Shown here: in pieces, positions 41,001-56,000 of the stretch
Numbering within the stretch: position 1 is the stretch's first letter
Layout: each line of letters starts with the position of its first letter
NCBI GenBank assembly: GCA_004794785.1
Contig: SJOL01003040.1
Location: 637,564 to 701,563, forward strand
DNA: 64,000 bases
Origin: Opisthorchis felineus
Lineage: Eukaryota > Platyhelminthes > Trematoda > Opisthorchiida > Opisthorchiidae
Reading direction: 5' to 3'
Position numbers and translations under genes: made by a program
The notes under the pieces: model-generated
Databases searched by the model: none
What the model was told of the DNA's origin: nothing
What the model saw: only the letters and a program-made list of their open reading frames with translations

Positions 41001-44000
41001 ATCTCCATATTGTTCTGGCAAACGCTTCCGCAATGTCTGGTAGTTGGTCTGATGGTTAACATTTGCACTGCGGAACAACTGGTCCTCGATATTGCACTCA
41101 TCTCCGCTTCGATTTGTTCGCGGAGCATCGGACGCTTGCATATACTGTTTCTCTGAATGACTTTTTGGTGATCTCCCACACGTATCCAAGTATTTCATGC
41201 ATTCTCCCTGTCCATATGAAACTTTTTTTTGATAAATGGTCCTACTTTCGGCTCTCCGCGTCTCAGTTTGTATCGAAATTTCGTTTACCACGCACTTACA
41301 CTTGCGAGCATCTTGACGATGACGCTACTATAAGAGTCCAACGAAATCCTTCGTTCTTGTCCCACATTTCTCTGCATATTACACTCCCGCTGACACATTA
41401 ACTGGCGTTCTCCGATTCTGACGCGACCGATAACTATATTTCGATCACCTGAGTTAATCATGAAATGATTAGACTCTGCTGCCTATCCTCCCCCTCCCGC
41501 ATTTTACCTCATCGTGTTCTAATGGATTTTGTTTTCTTGCCCAGCCGGCGTTGGTCCCATCGGCGGCCCTTCCCCGTCGTCATCCTTTGGAGGACAACTT
41601 GACTCAGCCGCGCCTTCACCGTCTTCGCCTACTGCTCCGTCACTCAGCGAAGCCTCACTTGTTAACCGGTCGAACTGTACTCTGACTCCCAGTGGTTGCT
41701 GTGTCCGTGCCGTTTGCATCAGCCCTGACTGCCGACATCTAGCCGCTGGGGACCGGGACGGGATTCTTCGGTATGTTCTGGAAATATCTTTCTTCTGTCT
41801 GATCTGTCTCAAGCTGCTCAAGGGGTGATGCATATTCATTTATGCAAGACATTAGTGTCGTCGTAATCTTGATTCCTTAATTGGCATAACCCGACTTCTC
41901 ATCTTCCTTCCATGTCACTGCTGTCCTTTCGCTTATTACTATTGCTGAATGCTCCTTTGGCTCTTTAGCATCTACTCGCTTGCAAATCTGGAGCAACAGT
42001 GTCAGATTACCGCGCACGACAGCGAAATTTTATCACTCAATTTCTTCCGCTCCGATAGTGGTGAGTCGCCGTTTTGGTGTGTACGTTCAATACAACATGT
42101 AGTCAATAGTTTGTGTGCGAATGTAACACCAAATGAATGCGCCAAATGTATTTCTTTGTTTACTGTGTGTTCGTGTGAGTGAATAACTAACGAAATGTTC
42201 TTCAGGGTTTGTTTGCTTAATTTTTTTCGTCGCGAGAATATACTCTATTTATTAGCGAAATACACTCATTTGCAAACAAATTTGGTTTTGCGAGAGACTC
42301 ACCTGGAACCCAGCTGAATCTCTCGTTTGTGATTTTTCCAGGCTACTAGTTTCAGAGAGGTTCCAGGTGAGTCTCTCGCAAAACCAAATTTGTTTGCAAA
42401 TGAGTGTATTTCGCTATTTCCGTGCAATTTGGTTTGATGTAGAACATAAGGTTGACGGAAACTCGGGGACTGCGCCTACTCTATGTATGTTTTACCTATT
42501 CTTGAGGAGATTTATAGGTTTACCTTGGCTAATAATTCTTGTCGTAGGCATTTTTAATACAGTTTCTTTCCTTGAGGAAAATTGTTCCCCGTGGGCGGAT
42601 TGAAAAACATACATAGCTTATCTGCATCGGGTGATGAAATTTCAACTGTGTTTTGATGTTTTAACCATTGTTTCTGATTATGGTGAAGTATTTCTCTGCG
42701 ATACTAGTTACTCAATACCTTTGTATGTCTGATAAAACCACTTTGTATATTACACGAGCGTGGTAACTCTGCAACAAATGACCAAATGCAACTGACGAAC
42801 GCTATTCGCTGCTCTGCCCTGCAATAAATGTCATTTTTGTGTGTTATGTTTATCGTCAGTACGGCAACAATAAATACTGATGCATAACTGTCACACAACC
42901 GTGTGAAGGAATTCCCAGTAAGGAATAGGAAACAAGCGGGAGGATGGGGACCCATTACAAACAACCTTACTTTCCTGTTGAAAACGATCAAGAACAATGT
43001 ACGTACTTGCGGTTGCTTAAAAACGGATTAGGAGACTACCTCGTTACCTGGAGCGGTTAACCGCACAAACCTTGTGTAGTTTGGACAGTGGTATCTTCTC
43101 AGACTACAACAGGAGCTGTTCGCCGCCTGGTATCGCTCTTACACAGTTTGCTGTTCGTCAGTTCCTTTCGTCTTTGTTCCATCCAGCAAAACTCCAACAA
43201 GAATTTACCACGTGACCGCGTTCTCTCAGGAAAACAGTCACATTTGTTGGGATGTCGTTAGTCGCCGAACAGCACTATTTTTCAGCAAGGTTCAGCTCTA
43301 CCCACTCTACTCAATTATGGACGGCGTTCGCAAATGCTCAGCTGAGTTGTCTGCCAAGCCAAGGCCAGCCTAGCCAAACCGCGAAATTCTACTAATGCTT
43401 ATGACAAGTTCTTTAGAGTGGCAATTAAATCGTGAATCTTCGCGAATGACTTGGTTGCTTCCAGCAGTGAGGTGGGCCACGTTGAGTTACGCTTATTACC
43501 CCAAAAGTCGAATAGTTCAAATGTAGATTTATCAGAAAATGAGGTGTTGTGAATACAAATACTAAAATGACAAAGTGGCACAAACCTTAAATCTTGGGGT
43601 TATGCTGACTTCTTTACTCTGATTATGAATAGGATCCTGTACAAACAAAGATTGTAGCAAACAATACGCCTACTAAAAGTTCACAACGAGTAAAGACAGG
43701 TTGGCCACAAGTGACGCAGTCTATGTGGCTGTACTGAAATAGGTGCGTGTCACTAAAATCAAAGAGCAGTTAAATTTCAGGCTGAAAACAAGTAAAGGGA
43801 ATGTGAGCACAAAGTGGGAGCAACAAAACGAGAAATCCCGTTACACCTCATAAGATTAGAAAAAAGCCAACAGTGGCGGAGTGCTCTTTCTTTTTTTTGC
43901 ATTAAATCATAAATTGGCTCATTGGTTCTGGACATTTCTTTTCTCGGGGATAGCTTTCCTGGGCGCAAATTCTGTACCACCAATAATGTATTTCCTGCCG

Positions 44001-47000
44001 GGTCATTTCCTCATAATTGTGCAAACGTATCTCGCAGAAGCCGAGCGCTGTCCCCACTTCCCGTTCCCGTAGCACTTACTCACGCGACTTTACTAAATTG
44101 TATTTTCCTAGACAGGATTTCAATTACAACTCTATTGTTTAGCTGGCTATTCTATCGACACTGGCCTAGATGATTTTATGCTGTCTATGACAGAACTAAC
44201 TGATATGTCTGCTGATCACCCCGTGCAGTGCCGGAGCTGACTCTATTGTGCTCGGCTTCACGTGACCGGCTCATTCATATATTTGACCCGAACCAAGAAT
44301 ACTCACTTGTGCAAACGGTAGCTGATCATTCAGCAGCCATTTTCGCCGCAAGAATCATCGAGACGGAATATGATGGTGAGATACGTCTGATCTCCTGTGG
44401 AATGGACAAATCCCTACTCATTCGAGTCCTTGAGGTGAGCGTTCGTTATTGTACGCATTTTGAAACTGCTGCTACCGTAATTTTAACGTTGAACTCCTCG
44501 TTAGGTTGTTTGTTATCCAAAGCGGTTACCTTTCCGTTCACCTTATATGTTTCCTGTTTTGTTAGTCTCTGACGTCTCACTGCATTTGTCTAGCAAGCTT
44601 CAGGGTGGACCAGATAATGACTTGATGACTAAACATGGAAGTTCTGATTAGCAAACCTAGTTACGTTGACAGTTGAAACTTTCGTTGAAACTTCCGCACA
44701 GCACACGTCAGCAACACCGTCAGGTACAACCTATTCGCGCACTCTATCGTCTTCAATCCATAACGTGCCCATTCTTGTCATCAGTTTATAGTTTCTATGG
44801 TATGCATCTGAAGAGAGAAAATTACGCTCGGTGCATTGTTCAACTGTTTGTTCCTCCTTATGTTCGTCTCTTGGATACCTTAAATAATAAAAGAATGGTT
44901 CAGCCATGGCACTCTTTCGGTGCCTAGCTTGCATGTCACCCGAAGGAAGCACGAGGGCCGAGATACTGCCAGGTTGCCCAAGCCTAGACAGCAGCAGTCG
45001 AGATTCCGGGGCCGGGTTCGAACCACGAACCTTCCGGTCAGTAATTTCGCGCCTTACCCACCGAGCCAGCTCGAGCTGAGAAGTCTTACTTCACAGCAAT
45101 TTGCCCATCGTCTGTAGCTCACTGCCTTTATGATCGATGGACAAAACTGACAGTGGAGACCACTTCTCATCAATTTCTTTACGGTGAAGCCCTCCGAAAA
45201 GGGGTCACTTGGCTGATTGTCCACTACAGAGTTCCCTGTCAGTCATGATCTGTTGCCCCAAAAGTGAGGCATTATATCCACAAGATGCCAAATCCTCTCT
45301 TCCATGTGGTGCTCTTTCTTGCTAATGGATTGTTATAATTGGCCCATACTAGATAATGATGCAGGACGGACTTCTTTGCACTGCCTTATAAACCACTGGA
45401 TTGTTGGTCTGTTAGACTTCGAAACCTAAATCTCCCTGTGAGGTAGAGTTAGTTCATTTGAGTTACGCACCACTGAGGACAGTTGTCTTAGGACTTCAGG
45501 CTTCCTGAACTTAGTATGGAAGTACAGAAAACCGAATTGGCTTTTTCTATTCTGTGCACCCTCTCCACAGTTTGGATCGAGGTATCTCAGCGTTTCAGCT
45601 CTTAGGGCAATTGAACATTTGTGGTTGTTCCCAGGCCACAATGGTGCCACGTAAATTCTACCGTACGTTTTCGCGCCAGATTTCTAGTTCATCGCGCCAC
45701 GTTACATCTTTCAGTAGTTACCTAGACAGAAGGTTTGTTGTAACTTTCTGACGCATGTTTGTACATACCTCATGTAGTACCTGGTTCAAGGTTTTTACCT
45801 TCCGCTCCTCTCGCAGCCGGATGAAGCTGGTTTGACGGCACATTTCGCCCTGGAGCACCATCTGGTGGGACGCTGTTCTCAGCTCGATGCTGCGTTTACT
45901 CCAACCGTTACCACCTACACCTCCGATAACAAACCCGGCAAACGCAAACGTTATTTGGCCGTGGCGTGTCAAGATCGTCGTTTGCGTATTTACAACATTG
46001 CGACTGGTCGCCAGATTCGATGCTACCGTGGCAGTTTCAACGAAGACGGCTGCCTGGTGCGATGTGCCATTGATCCCACCGGCTCAGTTGTGGCCACTTC
46101 AGGTGGGTTTTCAGTCGATTTATTCACTGACTATTACGAATGATGTTCCTTTCGCTTTAAAGGTTTATCTTTTGTCGGCTATAAGTGCGAGTTGTTAGTG
46201 ATATGGGCTGTCGGTTTAATTATGCTTAGGAACTTGCAATTCCTACTTATTCATCAGTGGTTTCACGTAGTCTTCACACACTTGTTATATGCCAACTGCA
46301 ATGGTTCTCTTAAAGTGCCCTCTTTATGGCAAACTTTACCCGAATACTTACACCCTTTGCTTGTAGTGTGGGTATCCTCAACCTGAACAATTTTTAGGAA
46401 CAAGTACAAATGTTGTAGCATACCTTCTTGTTCTGCTTCCTTACAGTCCTTCCTTCTCGTATATACATCTGAGCAATCTGCAGCCGATAGTTCGGGACTG
46501 AAGACCCATGTTCATTGTAACAGTCACGAGATAAACTATGGTTACTCTTGGGAAATGTTTTGATTCTCCATGACCCAAGTACCGATTGGTTGAGTCTCTG
46601 TACCGGTATTTTCCGGAGTGAGCCGAAAGCATCATTGTATCCTTCGCCTGCTGTAGTTTAGGATGCACTTTCCCTGACGCTTCCGTTTCTCACCTATCTT
46701 AGTAAATAAGAATACTCCATGATTATCAATAGCCAATCAGATTATAGCTAGAAGCTGCTCTTTGCAAACCATATAGGCGCAAGCGCGAGGAGAGGAACTA
46801 CCCATCCAACGGCGCCCTGAAGATGTCTTTCGAATGGTGACGAAACCTCTGCAAGTCAGTTGCTTAGCTCGGTGAACAGATCAACAGCCAACTGATCAAT
46901 TACCAATAAATCGGAACCAAAGCAGCTGCTGTCTACTTCGGCAACCGTGTACTGTTGATCTGAAGACATTTCTCACTTGTACAAGAATTCAGTTGACAGT

Positions 47001-50000
47001 GAACCCGTTAGAGGTTGTTAGCGTGTTAGAGCTACCTAGTCCGGCAGGTACACGAAACCTGTTTATAGTATACAAGGTGCAAACGAGTGATGCGTGATTT
47101 TCAGAGAAGGTTAGAGTATATGGGATTGCTGTGCGTTTCAAAGGTTTGCTTCCTCTAATCAATGAATTGTCTCATATTAGGACACATTAGGCTTCTTACT
47201 AAGCAGTTTGGCTTCTCTTTACTGCGGAAATCGGCTACCGGTTTGTTGAATGCTATTCAATCTAGACGTGGTTCATTCACGTCCTCATCGTCAACCGGCT
47301 AACGCTACCGAGTCAGTTTGTGAATAATTCTCATTATAATGTCACCAGGAGCGCACGCCTGAGGCAACATGCAGATCATTCAGCATCACGTACAGTAATA
47401 AAAGCAGATCAGTACCCGATTTCGCTTTGTGAATCCTTACAAAGAGGTAGGGGGTAGAATTCTTGATCTAATAGCTTAACTGGCTAGGCCAATCACCCCT
47501 CCTTCACTACTCTGTGATCTCGGCTACCGCCTTGAGCTTGGCACATCCGATTAGGCTCAGCTCGTTAGTTGATGTTGCTCGTCAGTTTGCTTCTGTTTTG
47601 TTACCTCTTACTGAATAGTATGCAGAGTTGTGCGGAGAAAGAACAGTGAAACCATTTTGCTCATCACAGATATCAGTGACCTTTATGCTTCCAGTTTTTG
47701 TGCAGCCTTTGAGTGTGCGGATCTCAGGCTCTCGAAAGAAGCTGGCGTCAAGTCCATTCCCTTTATCCTTTTTCTTCCCGTCTTCATGCTGTTGTACAAC
47801 AGCGAAAGGTCGGTGTCAGTGCTGATACTGTTTTCTGCCATCACTGTCAGACGGGCATTTTTCGAATAGTCAACACGCTAATGCGTTCATTCCCCTTTTC
47901 TGTATAACAACCATCCTTGAGGAACGCCTAACGTGGCCTTTGGAGTAGTCTTTATATGTAGGGACGGATTTCCTTATGAACCGGTCATTTGCGTTAGTTT
48001 ATTTCTTATGGACTTTAGTTCGTGGTGTCTCACTTGCGTAATTCGCCCCAACTTGACAAGTACGGTTTCGTTGTCGCCAACTTATCTATTAATGATACTG
48101 GTCCCTCCGATTGCAAATAAATCTAGCCACATTGCTAATAGTACTATTTTGATACGTACTTTGTCAAAAGTGTCAGTTTGTAATATTCCGTGTGTTGCAG
48201 TGTGCAAACCCACTTGTTTAGCCAATTCAATCACAACTGTAAGAACTCGGCTGTAGAAATGAATAAACGGGTCGACCTGTGTAGTCCTCCTTCTGCCTTA
48301 GCTGCTGGTCAGTTAGACTCTGATAAAGTCCGTTATCCATAATGTGGATATCGGACTGAGTTGAGATATCACTAACTGATTAAGTTTATTCACCGGCCTG
48401 ACTGAACTGCACGTTGTTTTCTGGTAAAAGAGAAAGCGGAACTTACTGCAAGTTACAAGATAAAAGCACTCCCCACTTACAGACCACGCGTACTCTGCTT
48501 ACCGCACTCTAAATACGGTAGTTACATACCAGCGTAAGTCTTGTTTGACGGATGGGAAAATCTCCACTTTTTTATCTGTGCTCTTCCAACCGAATATTCC
48601 TTTGAAAACGAATTCACTGCAACGAAACCCAGATACGGTGCAATGCGAAAGTCGGACTCGGCCTCCACAGCGCCAGAACAGCTGAGTGACAGCTGGTCTC
48701 CTCTTGACAATTGGCCAGTGTTGCCATGGTAGCAAGCACTGCAACAAAAGCTGAAAACTGTGCTTGATACACATGCCAGGGTGCTCAGTCTCGCAGGTTT
48801 TCTATAGGGGGAAGGGCGCCAGTCATTGGGTGGTTTGTTGGCAGTTTGAGGAGATTTAGAAATTCCCATCCAGCAAACCCAAGTTCAATCAGCACTTGGA
48901 TTAATTGAACCTCACCTTGTCCTCACCACATCACCTTCTACCACACTAAGCTCGACTTAGCTCCACGGTTAAGGAGGAAGTTTCTGGTTCGAACTCAAGC
49001 CTGGTTTTTCGATTCTTCCTGTCTAGGCTTTGGCGCTCTCCAAGCCATCGCGTCCCCTCCGAGTTTCACGTTTGCTGTGTCAAAATGGTGCCAAAACAGC
49101 ACACTGCCCATGTGACTTTACTCAACTAAATCCAGTGCAGCTATGATTGCACACACGACCGTTGCGTTGGTATTGCTTGAACAGAAACATATGATAGCGC
49201 TGACGCAGATATGTGGTGTTTGGGTTTGTGAATTTGCCATGGCAGGGGAGAACACGAACTGCTCTATTATTATGACTGGTTTCAACGTCTGAAGGCAGGT
49301 CGCTTTGGTGCCTGCATAAACCGTCTTCGGACGATCACGTACTGCAGTAATGGTGGAAGTGGTGCTATGACCCGTTACCTCCTCTGGGTGCGATTACTAA
49401 ACATTAGGTACGCACGGAAAGGTCACCCGATTTCTCTGGAAGTACATCCGCATGCAACATACACGAAATGGGTACTTTGGAGTCTCAGATACATTAGAAA
49501 GCTTGATAGTATACATGGAACAGCTGTCAATACATCGAACCAAGATTACCGAGACATATCAGTGCTGATTCACGTACTCTCTTTTCTTAGAAGGAAGACG
49601 TCTACTACGTGGTAACGTGGTCTTTGTCTTAAGGTGGTATTTATTTGGAATTAAAATTGGGGAATGGTAGAACTGCTTCTGAGGGGACGCTTTTATATTG
49701 GGGACTTCGTAGGGAGTAACTGTCGTAATCATGTACCCGGATTTCCTTTTCGTTGAGAACACTTCAATTAAAAACCTTCCAACCGGTCTGCTTGCGTGGT
49801 TACCAATCAGGTTTTTTTCTTTCACCCGCCTTAACATCATGAAGCATGAAGTTGCTGATGATAATGATTGAAGTACTACTCTCAAAGTAAATTTAGAGTG
49901 ACCGAAAATTTTCTGGTTGGCCTCGATTCAATACTCTTTAAGCAGTTAAGACTGGGCTGAAATTACACAGCTCTTAAGCGGTCTTCCTAGAGCATGGTTC

Positions 50001-53000
50001 CACAAACTTACGACTGGAACCAGCCCGTGAAGTGGCTTAATCCGTTTTGCCGCCATCCAATATCAGAACTAAAACCACTTTTTCACAGAACACGAAAGTA
50101 AACAAATGAAGCATTCGGTTTGCCACTCGAAACGGGCTGAGGTAGGGAGAGAGGTGCACGGCCAGACGAATGGTTCATAAGTTGCTACTACTGGTGCACC
50201 GCAGTAAGCTATATGAATCGATAACCAGCTGATAGTCGGCTCACTGAGCAGTGGACCTCTGGCACCACAGATAAGTCTGCAGAAAATGATTTTGCGACTC
50301 GGGTTGGTCATGAAATGGCATATGTTGTTTATCAGGTGGCCGTTGATCTGATATCCGAGCTTGAGAATTAGCTTGCAAACGTTTCATCGCTAACCGAGGT
50401 GACGAAACATTTGCAGGCCATTGCCAATCTCGGCGAACAAATCAACGGCTAACTGATCAAACACCAATAAACGCACCCGAGCTACACATGTTCTGGCACA
50501 TTTCCAATTACATAGATGTTGGTTGGAAAACAAAAACCGTTTGCTGCTGCCAGCACCATCAAGGAATGCGTACTGAAAGAAGCACCTTGATTGTTCTCCG
50601 AAAAAGCCAACTGACTTCAAAATTTCCGTTTTTTGTCACAAATACTTGCACGGCAAACAAAACAGGCAAAACACTGCTACTTAAAAACCCTGTTGGCATT
50701 CGATGAAATACACCGATGTGTCGGCTACCTTACAACTTCTGTAATATTCCAGTGTTCGTCCATGAGGTCAATTCAGAAATAAGCACAACACGAACATCCT
50801 TTAATAAAACGAGCCTAGATGAGTTTGTCAGACTGTCGTCATCGGCACTATCTTCATTTATGGCTTTATGTTTGTTCAGATTGGTATGCGATATTCGAAG
50901 TGAACTTTTTCATGTTTATTTGCGGTCTGCCAAGGTATATCGTCTCGACAACGTCACTCTTTTTTCCATCAGCACTTCCACATCAACTTTCACCAGTAAC
51001 ACATACCACGTTCATTAGTGGGCATCACCGAAACACAATGAAGCTGTCAACCACTTGTTTATGCCTGGGTCCTGAGTGTTATGCTTTTAACGCTCTATTG
51101 CTGGAGAATTTTGGATCGCGAGATTTCTCCTTCCAAGTAGAAGCTTCCCGTAAAGAAAAAAATTGAAATGGTCCAAATCACTTCTTTCTTCGAGGTATTG
51201 CTCAGATTGAGGTTTCTCATGTAGTGGGAGTACGTTGTTTCGCTTGTTCTTTTTCCCTCGCCTGTATTCTGGCATCACCCAACAACCATGCACTGCAGTA
51301 GATACACTCGTTAAGAGTAGAGAAACGAGGCGCAGCGCAAATCGGCCACATCTGTGTGTATCCTTTTAGTCGATCAGAATAGCACAAGTGACGAGAATAG
51401 TGGCCTGGGCCTTGGCTTACGGGAAAGAACCCCTTTGAAGTTCATTTAAACGTGAAAGAGGTGAAAGTGACTGTCAATATTTCCTGAGTTCTTCATTCAT
51501 CATATCTTCCGACCTGCCGACATTTCTTGAACCAACGACAAATGCTACTTTTCGTCTATAAAGTGGCTCATATCTACTCGGATTTGCGCAGACCGCTTGT
51601 GGTTTATCAGTTAAGTGTAGGCTCCTAGTGGTTCAGCCATTATCGATCGGCGGATCTGTCTCGGATGCTGGTCAGTCGTATCCACTGAAAAGACCTTTTA
51701 TGAATGCAGAAACACGCAAAGATGCATGACCCTTTACCTCCTCTGTTTTGATTGTTCACTCTTCTCTCGTACAGTCTAAGCAGTTCTGTACTCAAATCCC
51801 CATATTTATTTGGTATCAATAGCCAAATTTTCGTTCGAAAATGGGAGCTGTCGCTCATTTGGACGCGGATGACGTGCAACAGACGTGTAGGTTTGTGGCG
51901 TAGTTTTCATTTACAGTCACACCAAAAGCCGACTAGTTGTTTATTGCCAGTCCCCCTCAACACTTTGTGCTTTTGATTGTCTTTGAATCTTCTGTGGAAC
52001 GGCACATATAAGGTACACAAGATGCGGTTTACGAAAGTCTCCATTGATTTGTTTTTTACTGTGGGCACGGGTTTACAAGATATCAGCGCTTTGTCTCTGT
52101 TGTCACTTTCTGATCTCCGGTGGATTATTTTATTTCGTTAAACCAGGTTCCGACAAGCAGCTGAATCTGTTCTACTTGCTTTCGGGTGAATCCATCGCCC
52201 CACTCTTCGGTCATTCCGAACTGGCTCTTGGCCTTCGTTTTCTTCCTGATCTTCGTCATTTCGTCACAGTGAGCGCGGACAGTTGCGTATTTATCTGGCG
52301 GCTCGCTACTGACTTGACGCAACACTTGAGCGAGCGATCTGCCGTGACTAGGCGAACTAGCTCATGTTCAGGTTTGTCCACGACCTCAACTGTACCAAGT
52401 GGTCTGCGTTCGACGGCATCATTTCGCCTACCAAGACCCCGTCGTACTAAAGAAGAACGATCGGGGGGAGAAGATTCTATCAGTCTTTCGTTCAATCCAA
52501 GCTGGGGTGACTCGCCCACGGAATACGATCAGACTGACGAACCAGACGAAGACAGTGAAGTCGACCTGCTCAAATTGGACACTGACGAGTTGCTTCCGCG
52601 CGATTCTTGTCTTCTTGCTCGTATTGGACGTCCGGCCGATGTACCCGATTCCAGGTAAGTGACGGGGCAATGGTTCATTTGTTCAATTCTGGACCATTTG
52701 CACGAAATGGCTTCGATTTGTAGTTTTTCGGACTTTTTCCATGTAAATATGGTGTAGATATTCTTATCGTTTCTGTTCTAGCGTATGTATTGGTTCGTGA
52801 ATTTTGTGTGCGCTTTTGTCAGGCCAAGGTTTGTCACGCTTAAATCAAGGGATTTGTGGCCAAAACGCTTTCTCTATCCAAAGTTTCGATCCTATTGCAG
52901 GCCGAAGTTCGATTTTGGAACAGAATGTGTTTGAATCCTTCAGTTCGACAGTTTATTTGCTCTTTTGGACATCAGGGAGCCACCGTTTTTCCTGATGGTT

Positions 53001-56000
53001 TCACCATCATCGCGGACAACAACACCCGTGTTGAGTACCGATTGGTTAGGAAACTGTCAGGTGGCCTATACTTGAAGGGGAAACCGATTATGGTTTGCAC
53101 CAAAGGCATTCGGCTCTACAAGTGGAGCGAGAAAAAACCATACCATTCCAATTTTTGAGGAACAGCTTGCTAGAGATTGTTCAACCCTTTAACCAGTACA
53201 CCAGAAGACTCATCGTAGGCTACAGATTTGAGAGGTTCTATCGGCATTCTACGGGCATCCCCTAAAATCAGCTGAGTGGGTTATATTGAGCTGCCAGCCG
53301 TTTCCGAATTCACCTGTCATATCGAACTACTCCAATGAAACCACGAGCATAACAGGTAATGTCAGATCCAGTTTGCGCTGAACTGCATGTGCAGTCAAGT
53401 GAATTCACTCTATAGGGGCCGTCAGTTTACCCAACTGCTGACTCATACTTACCAATTCAACTGGACAGTTGAGCTCCACAGCACGTACTAATGAGCATCT
53501 GCTGTCCCTCAACACTCAAAACGGATTTTTGAAACACATATGTTTAACTGTTACTGGCCATAATTCAGGCTGTTTGCGGAAACGCCCTCCTAGCACGGTT
53601 GTAGGCCTAAGACTCTGGAACATTTAGGACATTAGGGCGGGGTTTTGGTGACACAGTTGAACCGAATAGTGTCTACTCTGGATAGACCATGAACCCAGAA
53701 TACACCCTTATGGGGTTGTTAGCCGTGGCGTCACTTGATTCCGTGCACACAGCGCTACTTAATGGAAGCCACGTGTGGCACCGTCGCAGGCTTAGTTATC
53801 CGATAACCACAGAAAACCTAGAAAGATCTGGTGAACTTACTTTGTTCACTGACATCTAGCCGACAGATCAGTGTCCACCAGTGGTCCACTGCGATCAGCG
53901 CAAACAGGACCGCAGCTCGTTCCGTTTCCCGGTCCAAAAAACGTCTTGAACGCTACAGCTCTCTGGCTCGAAGTTGACGGTTGCGGAATTCGAGAACTTC
54001 AACCGGTGTCATTTCTCCTAAAAGTACCTTGCTTGTGCCTCCGCTCCCCATTTCACGAGTTCGGAATTGTTGGCGTTCGAAATTTCTACTCGCTTGTCGT
54101 ACCTGTTGGCTACAGTAGCTGCTTTGTAATCACGTTACTGTGCATTCGGCAAAACATTCCCCAGTTGCCATAGACTGTCGGGTGTGGCCGTCACCTGTAT
54201 TGTATCACAATGGACTCGTTGGAGAACCTCCGTGTCCAACACCTGACATTCCGTAAACACCAAGTGCATTTGAAAACTGCTCAAGTGTCGGATGTTGCGC
54301 CGGTACATGGTGCCTTACACGAGGACAGATAAGACCATCAATTCGTGGGCCTGCAGCTTGGTTTTCATTCGGAGCCTCCGGTTCCTACACACCTATTTCT
54401 CGAGTTTACCAGAAGCCACACTAGCTTTAGCAACGCATTGATGTAAAGCTTTTTGAAGACATAAGAATGTGAAGCTTAGTTTTGATAGACCAAACTTCCC
54501 GCACCAAATGTCTTATATTCAGAAGTTGTCCATCAAACTGATACTCAGCCTGCACGCTGGCATCGTCCTTCACGAAAGCCGAATCCACGATGTTCGTTAC
54601 ATTGAAGACAGCAGGACATGGAGGCACCCCTGCTTTTTGTCAGTGAAGATTTCACAATTACTTGAAGTCGATCCACTCGTTTACATCTTCGCTGTCATCC
54701 CGGCGTGGATGCTTCGGGTGAGATTGATGGATCCTGGCGAACAGCCCTATTCGGGAAGAACTGCCTGTAGTGCTTCTCCGTTGACAGAGTCGAGGGCCTT
54801 AGTGAATTCTGTGAAGAAGACTTGGAGCGGCTGGCGATGTTCATGGGAGTTTTCTTGAAGCTGACGTGCAGTAAAGCCGGTCCATTTTGCTGCATCTAAG
54901 AAAGAAACCATATTGTTCTGGGATGTGTGCTTTGGTCACTTCAGTTGTTGGGTGGTTGGGTAGCATTTCTACCTGGAGGTTGCTCGCATATCTCGGCAGA
55001 CTGATTGTCCGTGGTTGTCGGGTGGAATCTCGCTTCCTTTTCCTCCGTAGATTGACACGGTTAGAGTTCTGGTAGAACTTCCTCGCTTTACCAAATAACA
55101 TTAGTCATTTGAAGAACTGCTTGGTCGGACCACTCTACTTGAGCAGCCCTGCTGCAAGCATGTCTTCTCCAGCTATCTGGCCATACCGCAGTTACATTTT
55201 TGCCCGCCGTATCTTTTCGATAGTCAGAGGAAGGTGCGCAGAGTGTTTCGTCTCTCGTTGAGGCCGTCTGTTCACTGCGGTCCAGTTGATGCTCGCCGAG
55301 TGATTCAACGGTTTGCTGAAGTGCTTGCGCCATGTATCCGAAATTTCTACAGACGGCATCTCCCTCGGTCCCGTGCCGACATCCTGGAGACTTCTGGTCG
55401 TTTTTATTTTCGACCCACAGGTGGCTTTCAAACAATCGTAAATTTCCTTGTGCTACTATAGGACAGCGGATTCTTCGAGTTGTTCTCTTTTTCTCCAACA
55501 TTGCTCTTTGAAGCGACTGGGTTATTGATTCAGGTCGTTTCTTTCATCTTTTGGCTTCTATTTCCTGAGCTTTTTGTCAGTAGAGGCGACAGATGCAACA
55601 AACGCCTCGTTCTTTTCCATTACCGGCTGGTCGTTGCCGTCAAACCAGTCGGGGTATCTTGGGTGCAGTTGCCGAAACTCGTTGAATGTCAAATCGCTGC
55701 TTCGTGTTCTATCACGCTTCATCCAACGGCGGGGGCTGGTGCATCAGCCTGTTTTTCGAATCCTTTCGATCTTTAACGTCGAGCTTTATGCGTCCATTGA
55801 TCCAGTTAGCCTAGTGCGACTTACGGTGCTTTACTTTAGGCTTCGTTCGGACAAGTTGGTAGTCTGTTCCGCAATCGGCTCATCGCATCACTTGTGTGAT
55901 GCACACCTCGAACGTCTCGGTGGTGAGCGATAACGCAATCGAATAGATGAGAGTGTCAGCTACGTGGATCTGTCCATGTGACGATTTATTGCTACTCGGG

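Larger units (their letters stand above)
46103..52146. other. intron 14 (about 6 kb)
   Basis: It holds two copies of the CGAGCTT/GATCAAC repeat (46840, 50324) and a decayed SINE (48952). A 79-codon frame at 47630-47869 is unrecognised and unconnected in splicing. Confidence 0.45.

Noticed and set aside
47630..47869. Extra exon of the WD40 gene in intron 14
   Set aside because: Exons 14 and 15 join in phase with no WD40 sequence missing, and this 79-codon frame has no family resemblance or matching splice sites.
50395..50420. GGTGACGAAACATTTGC as a hammerhead core
   Set aside because: There is no room for stem II between the TGA and GAAA parts.
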